Counted from the first letter of the stretch, positions 25,712-35,474 are shown. The stretch: DNA of 64,000 nucleotides from Prevotella sp. (GCA_016285075.1 JAEEQB010000010.1:31010-95009); one strand, 5' to 3'. Program-made: numbers and translations. The notes: generated by a model from the letters alone, not told the origin.

Positions 25712-28700
25712 ATGAAAAGACTCAGTTTGACTCTTGCCAGCCTTTTCCTGTTTGTGGGATTGGCTTTGGCACAAACAACGGTTAAAGGTACCGTAGTGAC
25801 CTACGAGGACAATGAGCCGATTATCGGCGCCAGCATCCAGGTGGTAGGATCAACCAACATTGGTACCATTACCGATGCTAACGGACAGTTCACCTTGCAG
25901 GTTCCTGCAGGCAGAAAGACCTTGAAAATTACTTATGTAGGCATGGAGCCTCTGACGGTGGCTGTCACTGACAAGCCCATCCGCATCCAGCTCCGCAACG
26001 ATGCCAACAGCATTGACGAGGTGGTGGTGGTGGCCTACGGTACACAGAAGAAGACCACGCTGACAGGTTCCATCCAGGAAGTGAAGTCGGAGAATATTGA
26101 GCTGCGCCCCACTTCCTCCGTCGCTTCTGCATTAGAGGGAACGGTTACTGGTGTCCAGGTGAACAGTACCTACGGCTCACCAGGTGACGATCCCAGCATC
26201 CGCATCCGTGGTATCGGCACCGTCAACGGTAGTAGCTCACCGCTGTATATTATAGACGGTGTGCCTTTCGATGGAAACGTTTCTGACCTGAACCCTGCAG
26301 ACATCGAGTCGATGTCAGTACTGAAGGACGCTGCCTCTGCAGCTCTTTATGGTAACCGTGCCTCTAACGGTGTGATTCTGATTACCACCAAGAAGGGTAA
26401 GCAGGGCAAGCTCAGCGTGACCTTTGACATGAAGCAGGGTACCTATAGCCGTGGTATTCCCGAGTATGACCGCTTAGGGGCAAGAGAATGGATGGAGATG
26501 GAGTGGCTGAACCTCTACAACCAACGCATTGCCAATGGTGACAGCAAGGAAGCTGCTTCCAACTATGCTGTGAATAACATTATCCCCACCCGTCTGTATA
26601 CGAACATCTTCAATAAGGCAGACGATGCTCTCTTCAATAAGATTGGAACCTATACGCCATTAGATGAAGAGGGGAAGCCTATGAAGGATGCAAATAATAA
26701 GGAGATTGTCTGGACGCTCAGTGATGGCAAACTCGTCAGCGATGCACAGATCAAGGGCACATATGGCGAGGACTTAGACTGGTACGACCAGGCTGTTCGC
26801 AATGGTCACCGCCAGGAGTATAATGTGAATGTCAACGGAGCTAACGAGAAGGTGGACTATATGTTCTCGGTAGGTTACCTGGATGAACGCGGCTACCTGA
26901 GGGACTCGGGCTTCAGCCGTTTCTCTGCCCGTGCTGCCGTGAATGTGCAGCCCAAGAAATGGATTAAGCTGGGCCTGAACTTGAGCGGCACCCATCAGAA
27001 CTACGATAACACTAACGGTGACGGTACTTCCAACTATACCAATGTGTTCATGTATGCCAGAGGCATTTCTCCCGTCTATCCCGTTCACCTGCACGACCCT
27101 GCTACGGGCGAATATATTCTTGATGCCAACGGCAACAAGCAGTATGACGGTGGTAACTACATTGATGCCGAAGGTAACGAGGTACTGACCCGTAACCAGT
27201 ACAAGGACCGTCACGTGATGTGGGAGAACGAACTGAACAGCGACAAGACCGTCCGCAACACCATCAACGGTATCGCTTACGCCGACCTTTACCTGCCCTA
27301 TAACTTCACGTTTACTCTGAAAGGAAACATGAATGTGCGCAACAGCAACGAGTTTGACTACGGTAACGCCACCATCGGCGACAGCAAAGGTAACAACGGA
27401 CGTGCTGGACGCGACGACTATCGCTACAAGAGCTACACCTTCCAGCAGCAACTGCACTGGAACCATGAATTTGGCATACACTCGCTTGACGCAATGGTGG
27501 GTCACGAGAACTACTACTGGACGCGCAACTATATGTATGGCCGCAAGGCCAATGAGGTGTTCGCAGGCAATGCCTTCTTGGAGAACTTCACCGAAATCAC
27601 CAGTTTCTATGACTATAACGACAACTACCGCACCGAGTCTTACTTGGGACGTATGCGCTATGGCTACGACAACCGCTACAATGCCGAGGTTAGCTTCCGC
27701 CGCGACGGTTCCTCGCGCTTTGCCAAGGATGCCCGCTGGGGTAACTTCTGGTCAGCAGGTGCCAACTGGGTCATCTCCAATGAGAGCTTCATGAAGGGCA
27801 TTGGCTGGGTGAACTACCTGAAGCTCCGTGCCGACTACGGTGAGGTAGGTAACGATGCCGGTGCCGGCTACTATGGCTACATGGCACTCTACAATTCTAC
27901 GCAAAACGCCAACCAGGGAGCCTATTGGATTGGCAACCTGCCCAACTACGACCTGAAGTGGGAGACAGGCCAGTCGTGGGGCATTGGTCTCGACGGTCGC
28001 CTGTTCAATCGGCTGAACTTCACTATTGAGTACTTCGATAAGCGCAACAAGGACCTGCTCTTCGACGTGTACAACCCGCTGTCGGCAGGTGCCACCAGTA
28101 CCACCGCAGCCGAATCTACCGTCACAAAGAACATCGGTATTATTTCTAACAAGGGTTTTGAGTTCTCTGCAGATTATGATGTCTACAGAACTCGCGACTG
28201 GCGTGTCAACGTGGGTGCAAATATCACACTGCTGAAGAACGAGGTGGTGAAGCTGCCTGAGCAGAACAAGGACGGTATCATCGACGGCACCAAGAAGATT
28301 GTGGAAGGCAAGGACCGCTATGCATTCTTCATCTACACTTGGGAGGGTATCAACACAGCCAACGGTCTGTCGCTCTATAAGTTCGACGACGAGAACTACT
28401 TCTTCAAGGCAGCCGACGGTACAATCTATGGAAATGAGAAAGACGCCGATGGCGATGCCAATACCGAGATTAAGGATGCCAACCTGGCGTGTGTAACGGT
28501 GATTGACGGCGTACCTTATTCTTATAATACTTCATACGCCAAGAGGGAGTTCCACGGCTCTGCCATGCCCGATGCATACGGCAGCTTCAACTTCAACATT
28601 GGCTGGAAGGGACTCTCGCTGTCCACTCTGTTCACTTACCAGCTGGGCGGCAAGGTGATAGACTATAACTATCAGGACTTGATGTCGGCAGGCTCAACGG

Positions 28701-29092
28701 CTCCATCGGCATATCACGTGGATGTGCTGAAGAGTTGGACATGGGATCAGGCCACAGAACAGCCATCGGTGGATCCCAACGGTACGCCCATCTTCAACGG
28801 TGACCCTGTAATCGGCGAGAAGCTGTCGGCCAGCCTGAATGCCAATTCGCAGAGATTTCTCCATAGTGCCAGCTATCTTGTCCTGAAAAACATTAACCTG
28901 AGCTACCAGCTGCCGAAGTCACTGGTTCGCAAGGTAGACTTGGAGGACGTGACGCTGAGCGTTACCTGCGAGAACCTCTTTACCAAGACCTCGCTGAAGG
29001 GTATGAACCCACAGCAGAGCTTTGCTGGTACACAGTATAACTATTTGGTGACACCGCGTGTGTTCTCCGTAGGCCTGAATGTCAAGCTTTGA
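25712..29092 (+). CDS. susC: SusC/RagA family TonB-linked outer-membrane transporter
   Basis: 1126 residues; signal peptide MKRLSLTLASLFLFVGLALAQ. A carboxypeptidase-regulatory-like domain follows (TVKGTVVTYEDNEPIIGASI to about residue 105). Then come the TonB-box region VDEVVVVAYGTQKK-type, the plug (IRIRGIGTVNGSSSPLYIID, ASAALYGNRASNGVILITTK) and a 22-strand barrel ending in FSVGLNVKL. The start at 25712 follows from the promoter at 25596-25628. With the downstream SusD it imports an oligosaccharide. The adjacent pectin-type enzymes suggest a plant glycan, but no sensor regulator lies next to it to support that. Confidence 0.95.
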   Translation: MKRLSLTLASLFLFVGLALAQTTVKGTVVTYEDNEPIIGASIQVVGSTNIGTITDANGQFTLQVPAGRKTLKITYVGMEPLTVAVTDKPIRIQLRNDANSIDEVVVVAYGTQKKTTLTGSIQEVKSENIELRPTSSVASALEGTVTGVQVNSTYGSPGDDPSIRIRGIGTVNGSSSPLYIIDGVPFDGNVSDLNPADIESMSVLKDAASAALYGNRASNGVILITTKKGKQGKLSVTFDMKQGTYSRGIPEYDRLGAREWMEMEWLNLYNQRIANGDSKEAASNYAVNNIIPTRLYTNIFNKADDALFNKIGTYTPLDEEGKPMKDANNKEIVWTLSDGKLVSDAQIKGTYGEDLDWYDQAVRNGHRQEYNVNVNGANEKVDYMFSVGYLDERGYLRDSGFSRFSARAAVNVQPKKWIKLGLNLSGTHQNYDNTNGDGTSNYTNVFMYARGISPVYPVHLHDPATGEYILDANGNKQYDGGNYIDAEGNEVLTRNQYKDRHVMWENELNSDKTVRNTINGIAYADLYLPYNFTFTLKGNMNVRNSNEFDYGNATIGDSKGNNGRAGRDDYRYKSYTFQQQLHWNHEFGIHSLDAMVGHENYYWTRNYMYGRKANEVFAGNAFLENFTEITSFYDYNDNYRTESYLGRMRYGYDNRYNAEVSFRRDGSSRFAKDARWGNFWSAGANWVISNESFMKGIGWVNYLKLRADYGEVGNDAGAGYYGYMALYNSTQNANQGAYWIGNLPNYDLKWETGQSWGIGLDGRLFNRLNFTIEYFDKRNKDLLFDVYNPLSAGATSTTAAESTVTKNIGIISNKGFEFSADYDVYRTRDWRVNVGANITLLKNEVVKLPEQNKDGIIDGTKKIVEGKDRYAFFIYTWEGINTANGLSLYKFDDENYFFKAADGTIYGNEKDADGDANTEIKDANLACVTVIDGVPYSYNTSYAKREFHGSAMPDAYGSFNFNIGWKGLSLSTLFTYQLGGKVIDYNYQDLMSAGSTAPSAYHVDVLKSWTWDQATEQPSVDPNGTPIFNGDPVIGEKLSASLNANSQRFLHSASYLVLKNINLSYQLPKSLVRKVDLEDVTLSVTCENLFTKTSLKGMNPQQSFAGTQYNYLVTPRVFSVGLNVKL

Positions 29093-29146
29093 TGAAAAGA
29101 AGTAAAGGTAAACAAAGGAGTTAAAAAAGTTAAAGACCATATTATT

Positions 29147-30706
29147 ATGAAGAAATACATATTATTATTCAGCATCGCAGCTCTTGGGCTTGTAGCATGT
29201 GAAAGCGACTATCTGGATACGGCTCCAGAAGCGTCAACGGCTACCGCTACCATTGTGGAGAGCACAGACAACGTAGAATTGTCAATCATGGGCATTTGCC
29301 GCGCCATGTCCAACCAATATATGAAGGTACAGGGCTGTAACGGCGAGGGAACTATCAAGAACTGGTTTGGAAGCTATCCTGGCGGAGATGCCCAGAAGAG
29401 CAACCTGACAGGATGGTCAAGCATCATCAACGGTACGTTCCATCTGACACGTACCAATACCTATCTGACCTATCCTTGGTTCTACTATTACAAGCTCATC
29501 AGTAATGCTAATGGTGTCATCTGTAATGTTGACAATGCCAAAGGCCCTGATACTGACAAGGCATTCCTGAAGGCACAGGCCCTGGTGTTCCGTGCATACG
29601 CATTCTTCCGTCTCTCGGAGCTTTATACGCTCCGCTGGAAGGATAAGGCTGGCGACACTCCTGGCATCGTGCTTCGTTTGGATGAGTCGACTGGCGACTG
29701 TCCTCTGTCTACCCAAGCAGAAACCTATGAGCAAATCTATAAGGACTTGGACGAGGCTATCAGCTTGTTCCAGCAGAGTGGTGGGCGCGACCGCAAGGCC
29801 GACGAGTTCTACAAACCCAACCTGAATGTGGCTTACGCCGTCTATGCACGCGCAGCACTGACCCGCGAGGACTGGCAGAAAGCTGCCGAGTACGCCCAGA
29901 AGGCACGCGAAGGCTACGCCATCATGAGCAACGACCAGTATCATGACGGATTCTACACGCCTAACAGCGAATGGATATGGGGTGTGTACGATGCTTCCGA
30001 CCAAACACTGTACTACTACAGTTTCCTGGCCTACATTGCATCCAACTCCAATGCTGGTGTCTGCCGCAGCTATCCGTTTGCCATCAGTAAGGAACTCATA
30101 GACCAGATTCCTGAAAGCGACCTCCGTCGTGACCTCTACCTCGTGCCGACTCCCGAAGAGTGGGTTGCAGGCAATGCTCTTGACAAGGACGGCATAGAGC
30201 CTGCCTCCAACAGTAAGAGTTCACTCTACAAACGCGGAAAGGCAGACTATGCCAACCGTCTGTATTCCACATCCACTATATTCCCGTACATGCAATTTAA
30301 GTTCCTGTGCCAGGATACGCCAGGTGTCGGCTCGTTCACGCTCTTCCGTGCAGCCGAGATGTACTACATACAGGCCGAGGCCGACTGCCACCTGAACAAG
30401 GAAGCAGAAGCCCAACAGCTCATCTATGATGCCAACAAGGGCTACGATCCCAACCTCCAAAAGACCACCAAGACCGGTGCTGACCTGCTGAAAGAAGTGA
30501 AGCTCTATCGCCGTTTCGACCTCTGGGGCGAGGGCTATGACTGGTTCGACCACAAGCGCTGGGGCGAGACAATGATTCGCAAGAGCGTGGCAGAGGGTGG
30601 CAGTTGGAACACGGCCTTCGCCAAGACCTTTAATCCTACGGATGCCAACAATTGGACGCTTGTCATACCACAGAAGGAGATTGACTATAACTCACTGGTG
30701 AAGTAA
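29147..30706 (+). CDS. susD: SusD/RagB family nutrient-binding surface lipoprotein
   Basis: 519 residues with lipoprotein signal LLFSIAALGLVAC. SusD helical repeats are seen in ALVFRAYAFFRLSELYTLRW, LNVAYAVYARAALTREDW and the C-terminal EVKLYRRFDLWGEGYDWFDHKRW. It caps the barrel of the preceding SusC (54-bp gap, same operon) and binds the imported glycan at the cell surface. A strong terminator follows at 30746-30785. Confidence 0.95.
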   Translation: MKKYILLFSIAALGLVACESDYLDTAPEASTATATIVESTDNVELSIMGICRAMSNQYMKVQGCNGEGTIKNWFGSYPGGDAQKSNLTGWSSIINGTFHLTRTNTYLTYPWFYYYKLISNANGVICNVDNAKGPDTDKAFLKAQALVFRAYAFFRLSELYTLRWKDKAGDTPGIVLRLDESTGDCPLSTQAETYEQIYKDLDEAISLFQQSGGRDRKADEFYKPNLNVAYAVYARAALTREDWQKAAEYAQKAREGYAIMSNDQYHDGFYTPNSEWIWGVYDASDQTLYYYSFLAYIASNSNAGVCRSYPFAISKELIDQIPESDLRRDLYLVPTPEEWVAGNALDKDGIEPASNSKSSLYKRGKADYANRLYSTSTIFPYMQFKFLCQDTPGVGSFTLFRAAEMYYIQAEADCHLNKEAEAQQLIYDANKGYDPNLQKTTKTGADLLKEVKLYRRFDLWGEGYDWFDHKRWGETMIRKSVAEGGSWNTAFAKTFNPTDANNWTLVIPQKEIDYNSLVK

Positions 30707-30745
30707 TCTCTCTCGTTAAAAATACCATAAAAATCCTCTTTTATT

Positions 30746-30785
30746 CAGATGGCTGACTCGCGATGGGTCGGCCATCTGTTTTTTT
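30746..30785 (+). terminator. Intrinsic terminator after susD
   Basis: CAGATGGC (30746-30753) pairs with GCCATCTG (30771-30778), with further inner pairing, followed by a run of seven T. Confidence 0.9.
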
Positions 30786-30830
30786 AGGCGCACATTAAGG
30801 CACACACCTAAGGCATACTATTAGGCACAC

Positions 30831-30860
30831 AAAAAAAGGCCTCTGTATCAGGGCCCTTTT
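30831..30860 (-). terminator. Terminator of the acyl-CoA ligase gene (bidirectional type)
   Basis: AAAAGGCCTCTG / CAGGGCCCTTTT-type palindrome a few bases beyond the ligase stop codon, with A and T runs on both sides. Upstream lies a triplet of AGGCACACA-like words (30786-30830). Confidence 0.6.
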
Positions 30861-30867
30861 CTTGTGT

Positions 30868-32706
30868 TTATTCTTCGTACATCTTATCGATTTCCTTTTT
30901 GTAGTTCTCGTTCAGCACCCGCCGTTTGATTTTGAGGGTGTTGGTGAGCTCGCCCCGTTCCATGGAAAAATGGTGGGGTAGGAGGGTGAAGCGTTTCACC
31001 TGCTCATAATGAGCCAGCTGCTGTTGCAACGTGTCTATGCGTTCCTTCATCATTTGGTTGATCTGCTCGTTGGCACACAGCTCCTCGCGGTTCTGGAAGC
31101 CGATGGCATGGTCGCGTGCATACTGCTCTAGCAGGGAATAGACTGGTATGATGAGTGCTGAGACAAACTTCCGCTGGTCGGCAATGATGCACACCTGATC
31201 AATATACTTGTCTACCAGCAGTTTTGACTCAATCATCTGCGGGGCGATGTACTTGCCGTTGGAGGTCTTGAACAGGTCCTTGATGCGTTCCTTCAGGAAC
31301 AGTTCGCCGTTCTCCAGGTAGCCGGAGTCACCCGTACGGAAATAGCCGTCCTCGGTGAAGGCTGCCTTTGTCAGGTCGTCGCGGTTGTAGTAGCCGCGGG
31401 TAATGGTGGGACCTTTCAGCAGTATCTCGCCCTCGTCGCTGATCTTGATGCTGATGCCCTCGATGGGTATGCCTACGCCACCCACGGTGAAGGGATCGCC
31501 AAGATGGTTGCACGATACGGTGGCCAATGACTCGGTGAGTCCGTAGCCCACCACCATGTTAATGCCTATGGAGTGGACAAATTCCTCGACCACGGGGTTC
31601 ACCGTTGCACCCGCCGTTGGGAAGAAATGTGCGTTCTGCAGTCCCAGTTCCTTACGCACCAACGAGAAGATGGTTTTGTTGATCATTTCATATTCCATGT
31701 GCAATGCCATGGGAGGACGCTTGCCTTTCGACAGATAGTCGATGTTGTGCTTCTTGCCTACTGCCAGGGCATGCTTGAACATCTTGCGCTGCACGGCACT
31801 CGAACCCTCTATTTTTTCCATCACGCCCATGTAGACCTTTTCCCAAAAGCGGGGCACGCTGGACATACAGGTGGGGTGGGTCTCGCGCATGGTCTGCTGC
31901 ACTTCCTGCGGATAGGTATTGACGATGAGCCGTGCTCCCTCGGTGATGCAGAGTATCTTCCATCCCTTTTCAAAGATATGAGTGAAGGGCAGGAAATTGA
32001 GCACGCGGTCGTCCTCTCCCACTGGCACACATTTGTTATTGGCCTCCATGGCGGCATGGTACTGTCCCATAGTCAGAATGACGCCCTTGGAGTCGCCCGT
32101 GGTACCGCTGGTATAGAGAATGTTGGCAATGTCGTCCATTGAGGCCTGCTGCTGCAGCGCCTCCACCTCTGTCTGCCGTGGTAGGCTCTGACCCTGAGAG
32201 CGCCCTTCTGCCGAGCATTCGCCCAGTTTCAGGAAGTCATCGAAATACATGGCATTCGGGTCGTGGGTAGAGATGCGGACACCGCGGTCGAAGATGATGA
32301 TGCGTTCCAGCGTATGGCAGGTGGAGAAGACCCTCCGGGCCTTGTCGTACTGATCCTGCTCACCAACGAACAGGAAACGTATCTTGGCATCGTTCACCAT
32401 GAACTGTATCTGCTGCTCTGAGCTGGTGGCGTAGAACGGGATGGTGACGGCACGGATGCCCCAAGCACCGAAATCGCAGAAGAGGTACTGGACGGAATTC
32501 TGTGAGAAAATGCCCACGTTTTCCTGGACCCTGATACCCAGGTTCAGCATGGCATTCGACACCTGCTTCACCTTTTCCGAGAACTGATTCCAGCTGCATG
32601 ACTTCCATTCCCTGCTGCCAAAATCCCTGTAAATAAGAGCCTCGCGGTCGCCCAAACGACGCGCTTGGTCATGTACTAAGACCGATAGATGACTGTTAAT
32701 CTGCAT
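30868..32706 (-). CDS. Long-chain fatty acid-CoA ligase (AMP-forming)
   Basis: 612 residues, the length of long-chain acyl-CoA synthetases. The AMP-binding motif is ILYTSGTTGDSKGVIL, the second motif is VVGYGLTESLATVSC and the hinge is GYFRTGDSGYLENG. The C-terminal domain has FKTSNGKYIAPQMIES. It activates fatty acids with ATP and CoA at the inner membrane for phospholipid synthesis or salvage; Bacteroidales commonly keep one or more such enzymes. Monocistronic, with its own promoter (32729-32761) and terminator. Confidence 0.93.
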   Translation of the reverse strand: MQINSHLSVLVHDQARRLGDREALIYRDFGSREWKSCSWNQFSEKVKQVSNAMLNLGIRVQENVGIFSQNSVQYLFCDFGAWGIRAVTIPFYATSSEQQIQFMVNDAKIRFLFVGEQDQYDKARRVFSTCHTLERIIIFDRGVRISTHDPNAMYFDDFLKLGECSAEGRSQGQSLPRQTEVEALQQQASMDDIANILYTSGTTGDSKGVILTMGQYHAAMEANNKCVPVGEDDRVLNFLPFTHIFEKGWKILCITEGARLIVNTYPQEVQQTMRETHPTCMSSVPRFWEKVYMGVMEKIEGSSAVQRKMFKHALAVGKKHNIDYLSKGKRPPMALHMEYEMINKTIFSLVRKELGLQNAHFFPTAGATVNPVVEEFVHSIGINMVVGYGLTESLATVSCNHLGDPFTVGGVGIPIEGISIKISDEGEILLKGPTITRGYYNRDDLTKAAFTEDGYFRTGDSGYLENGELFLKERIKDLFKTSNGKYIAPQMIESKLLVDKYIDQVCIIADQRKFVSALIIPVYSLLEQYARDHAIGFQNREELCANEQINQMMKERIDTLQQQLAHYEQVKRFTLLPHHFSMERGELTNTLKIKRRVLNENYKKEIDKMYEE

Positions 32707-32728
32707 GCTTTCTCTTGTTTATGGCGCT

Positions 32729-32761
32729 GCAAAGGTACGAATAAGCGAGCAAAATACCAAA
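32729..32761 (-). promoter_or_regulatory. Promoter of the acyl-CoA ligase gene
   Basis: On the minus strand TTTG (32761-32758), a 20-nt spacer and TACCTTTGC (32737-32729). Part of the promoter lies inside a 43-bp repeat. Confidence 0.75.
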
Positions 32762-32782
32762 TTTATTTGAGTATTTTCAAGC
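32740..32782. repeat. 43-bp direct repeat, copy 1
   Basis: Starts AATAAGCGAGCAAAATACCA and ends GTATTTTCAAGC. The second copy at 32878-32920 differs by one base. This copy holds the -33 region of the ligase promoter. A related, shorter form (AAATAAGTGCGTAAAATGCC) stands upstream of the minus-strand gene at 48512. Confidence 0.85.
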
Positions 32783-32877
32783 GGGAGAACCTTCGAGCTT
32801 AGCTCAGAGGTACGAAAAATACGATTAAGCGAGGACAAATAAATGCATTTATTTTGTTGAGCGTGAGAATTTTATCC

Positions 32878-32920
32878 AATAAGCGAGCAAAATACCAAAT
32901 CTATTTGAGTATTTTCAAGC
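32878..32920. repeat. 43-bp direct repeat, copy 2
   Basis: Same 43 bases as 32740-32782 with one T-to-C change. It is not followed by a -7 box, so it is not itself an obvious promoter. Confidence 0.85.
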
Positions 32921-33108
32921 AAAAAGCAGCGAGTGCCATCAAGCAGGCTTGGAATGGCCGAGTCGCGTTCGAGATAGACGGAGTCACCTCAATCTTTCCC
33001 AAAATACCGTGAAGCACGGAACAGGTAGATTCGATTCGCACAGGTAGGTCAAATATGCCAATTAATATTAATTAACGCGGAAAAGCGAATATATAAGGTA
33101 ATTTTCCG

Positions 33109-33117
33109 TAAATTTGC
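33109..33117 (+). promoter_or_regulatory. Possible -7 element upstream of the pseudogene
   Basis: TAAATTTGC; no good -33 box. It precedes the degraded MATE/HATPase-type gene and may be its old promoter. Confidence 0.35.
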
Positions 33118-33229
33118 ATAAAAAAAGCGTAAGTCTTGAATATTATTGTAGAACATATACCAGTTAGAAGACAAAGAGTGTAAACGCGCAGATTCTTAGT
33201 AACCGGGGAATTCTAAACTGTGAGAATTG

Positions 33230-33606
33230 AAATACTTAAACTATATCTTCTTAACGACATGACAGCACTGGTAGCACAACCGGGAAGCATTACCGACTCC
33301 ATTGTATAATCATCTGGTATCCTGCCCATTACCGCCTGACTCCTGCTATTGGTGATGGGTTGCGATGGTCTATATGGTACATTGCAAGACCCCATTGCTC
33401 TCCTGGCCAATATACAGAGCATAGTACCGTTGAATCCCGCTGTCACTTTCTCGGTGTATTACGATGTAGCTGATATGCAGTTTTCCTAACCAGAGTGCGC
33501 CTCTTTATTGATATGTGCAAACTTAGTGATGGTATGGCTATTGACATGACTCTCGAGGAGCTGCTCTACGAGATTGTTGAAACACACGACGTGGATACCT
33601 CCCAAA
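33230..33606 (+). pseudogene. Degenerate fragment of a MATE-type/HATPase-like gene (homologous to 42823-43677)
   Basis: Several frames are needed to follow it. Near 33307-33366 the DNA closely matches the coding strand of 43300-43360 with a 2-base deletion (ATCATCTGGTAT then CCTGCCC instead of TTTCCTGCCC). Further on it encodes VPLNPAVTFSVYYD, then a shift and stop, then FIDMCKLSDGMAIDMTLEEL, matching VPSNPAVTFSVPYT and FIEACELPDGFAVDVALEEL of the other copy. It therefore holds the end of the membrane part and the start of the ATPase-like domain. Decay by deletions, stops and frameshifts is direct. Beyond 33606, up to the kdgK promoter, nothing is recognised. Confidence 0.75.
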
Positions 33607-33921
33607 GGGATGCCAGTTCACCTTGCCACTCTCCGTTATCCGCTTACGTTCTCTCTGCCGTTCACATCCCTTGTGAACCGAGGAGAGAACCGGAATGAAC
33701 GAGGTTCAGTGCCTGAGCGGATTCGCTTAAGACCAAAGCGCAGCGAGTTTTTGCATTCGCCATGCTCTGCCAGTCGGACTGTTCTCTTTAACCATTCTTG
33801 CGCTCCATTGGTGCTCAGGTGCTTCACGGAGGTCTTGCAAAGAATTCACAATTTAATTAAAATATAAACCCGCCAGCATCAATTTCTCAATTATAAATTA
33901 TAAATTATCAATTAAAATAAC

Positions 33922-33930
33922 TACCTTTGC
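33922..33930 (+). promoter_or_regulatory. -7 element of the KDG kinase gene
   Basis: TACCTTTGC 35 bases before ATG 33966, preceded by an AT-rich tract of repeated ATAAATTAT words. Confidence 0.65.
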
Positions 33931-33965
33931 AGCCTGAACACAGACTTAATCAAAGATAGAAACAG

Positions 33966-35003
33966 ATGAAAAAGGCAAAGATAGTGACTTTTGGAGAGCT
34001 TCTGCTCCGTTTTTCAAAACTCGAACACATGCGGTTGTCACAGGGTGACAGCTTTACTTGTAAGTACGGGGGCAGCGAGGCAAATGTGGCTGTGTCGTTG
34101 GCCACTCTTGGCGACGAAGTGGAGTACATCACCCGCCTTCCCGACAACGTGGTGGGTCACGCCGGTGCCCAGGAGCTAATGCAGCTGGGTGTCAATACCC
34201 GTCGTGTGCTCTATGGAGGCGACCGCATAGGTACCTATTATTTCGAACCTGCCGCTGGCATGAGACCGGCAAAGGTCATCTATGACCGTGCTCATTCTGC
34301 CTATTCCGAACTGAAGCCGGGCATGATACCCTGGCGCGACATCCTGATGGATGCCGATGTGCTACACGTCTCGGGCATCACCGCTGCCATTTCGCAGAAT
34401 GCCGCCGATGCCACTTTCGAGGCGCTAGACATTGCCGACGAGTTAGGCGTGCTCGTGACCTACGACATCAACTACCGCAAGAACCTTTGGCGCTATGGTG
34501 CTAATCCCCGTGAGACCCTCCGCCGCATGTTGGGCCGTTGCGACATGATGTTCGGCGATGCCATAGAGTTTGAGTTCCTCAGTCAGCGTAGCCAGCCGCC
34601 CTTCACCGCACAGGACTCGTCGTTCCAGATGCAGATGGACGAATATCGCCAGTGGTTCGAAGAGCTGCACCATCAGTTCCCCCGTTGCCGCAAGTGGCTC
34701 ATGGGCATGCGTAATATGGTAGCCTCCAACCACCACCTTCTCACGGCTCTGCTCTATGTATGTGATGAAAAGAAGCCTGGGCAGTTGCTCCAGGCTCCTA
34801 TCATGGATATCCCCGATGTGATAGACCCAGTGGGTGTGGGCGATGCCTTCATGGCAGGCCTCCTTCATGCTCTCTATGCCGACGACCTGCCTCATGATGA
34901 CCAGCAGGTGTTGAACTATTCGTTGGCAGCTGCCACATTGAAGAATACCATCAACGGCGATTTCAACCTGGCCACCGACAACGAGGTGCGTGCCCTGCTG
35001 TAG
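33966..35003 (+). CDS. kdgK: PfkB family sugar kinase, 2-keto-3-deoxygluconate kinase
   Basis: 345 residues. PfkB signatures are KYGGSEANVAVSLATLG near the N-terminus and DPVGVGDAFMAGLLHAL with the catalytic Asp near the C-terminus. YDINYRKNLWRYG is typical of 2-keto-3-deoxygluconate kinases. The enzyme phosphorylates KDG, the product of uronate/pectin breakdown, to KDPG in the cytoplasm. The KDPG aldolase gene that often follows is not in the window. It fits the pectin-degrading enzymes to the left. Downstream genes are convergent. Confidence 0.87.
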   Translation: MKKAKIVTFGELLLRFSKLEHMRLSQGDSFTCKYGGSEANVAVSLATLGDEVEYITRLPDNVVGHAGAQELMQLGVNTRRVLYGGDRIGTYYFEPAAGMRPAKVIYDRAHSAYSELKPGMIPWRDILMDADVLHVSGITAAISQNAADATFEALDIADELGVLVTYDINYRKNLWRYGANPRETLRRMLGRCDMMFGDAIEFEFLSQRSQPPFTAQDSSFQMQMDEYRQWFEELHHQFPRCRKWLMGMRNMVASNHHLLTALLYVCDEKKPGQLLQAPIMDIPDVIDPVGVGDAFMAGLLHALYADDLPHDDQQVLNYSLAAATLKNTINGDFNLATDNEVRALL

Positions 35004-35009
35004 GGAGCG

Positions 35010-35474
35010 TTACCGTTGTCTGGCGTACCCAGGCTGGCTGCTTGGTGTGCCGAATGGTGACTCCGTGTCGGTGCCGCCATTCGCATTGAAAGCCGCCTGC
35101 CGCACGGTGAGCACCAGTGTGTCTTTGGCAGCATAGAAGGTGATGTCCTGCTGACGGCTGGTCTTCTCGCTGTTTTCCGTCACTTTCAGTTCCACCTCAG
35201 GTGTGCCCGATGTATAGGGTTTCACGGTGACCGTAAGCCACGAGGCCGATCCCGTGTTGCGTGACACCTCGGCCGACAGCCCCGACAAAGAAATGGTGGC
35301 TGCCTCGGACTTGGCTGTCATGTCGTGAGTCTTGGTGAGATGTCTGCCTTTGGTAGTGGGTTGTGGCGGAGTTGGTGTGGGTTCCGGATCATCGCTATCG
35401 CTTCCCCCGCAGCTCCACGTCAGCAGGGCAAGACTGGCCAAAAGCCCCATTGCTATATATTTCAAGTTCTTCAT
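35010..35474 (-). CDS. Small lipoprotein with a BACON-like domain
   Basis: 154 residues. The lipoprotein signal ends LASLALLTWSCGGSDSDD, where the Asp/Ser-rich start of the mature chain suggests surface export. A Pro/Thr linker is followed by one beta-sandwich of about 85 residues (SWLTVTVKPYTSGTPEVELKV, ending TLVLTVRQAAF), the usual pattern of BACON domains, which often bind mucin or carbohydrate. It lies 27 bases after the 1692-residue gene and is probably in the same operon. Confidence 0.7.
   Translation of the reverse strand: MKNLKYIAMGLLASLALLTWSCGGSDSDDPEPTPTPPQPTTKGRHLTKTHDMTAKSEAATISLSGLSAEVSRNTGSASWLTVTVKPYTSGTPEVELKVTENSEKTSRQQDITFYAAKDTLVLTVRQAAFNANGGTDTESPFGTPSSQPGYARQR

Noticed and set aside
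33607..33900. Short plus-strand frames after the pseudogene
   Set aside because: No start context, no conserved motif, and stop-rich surroundings.
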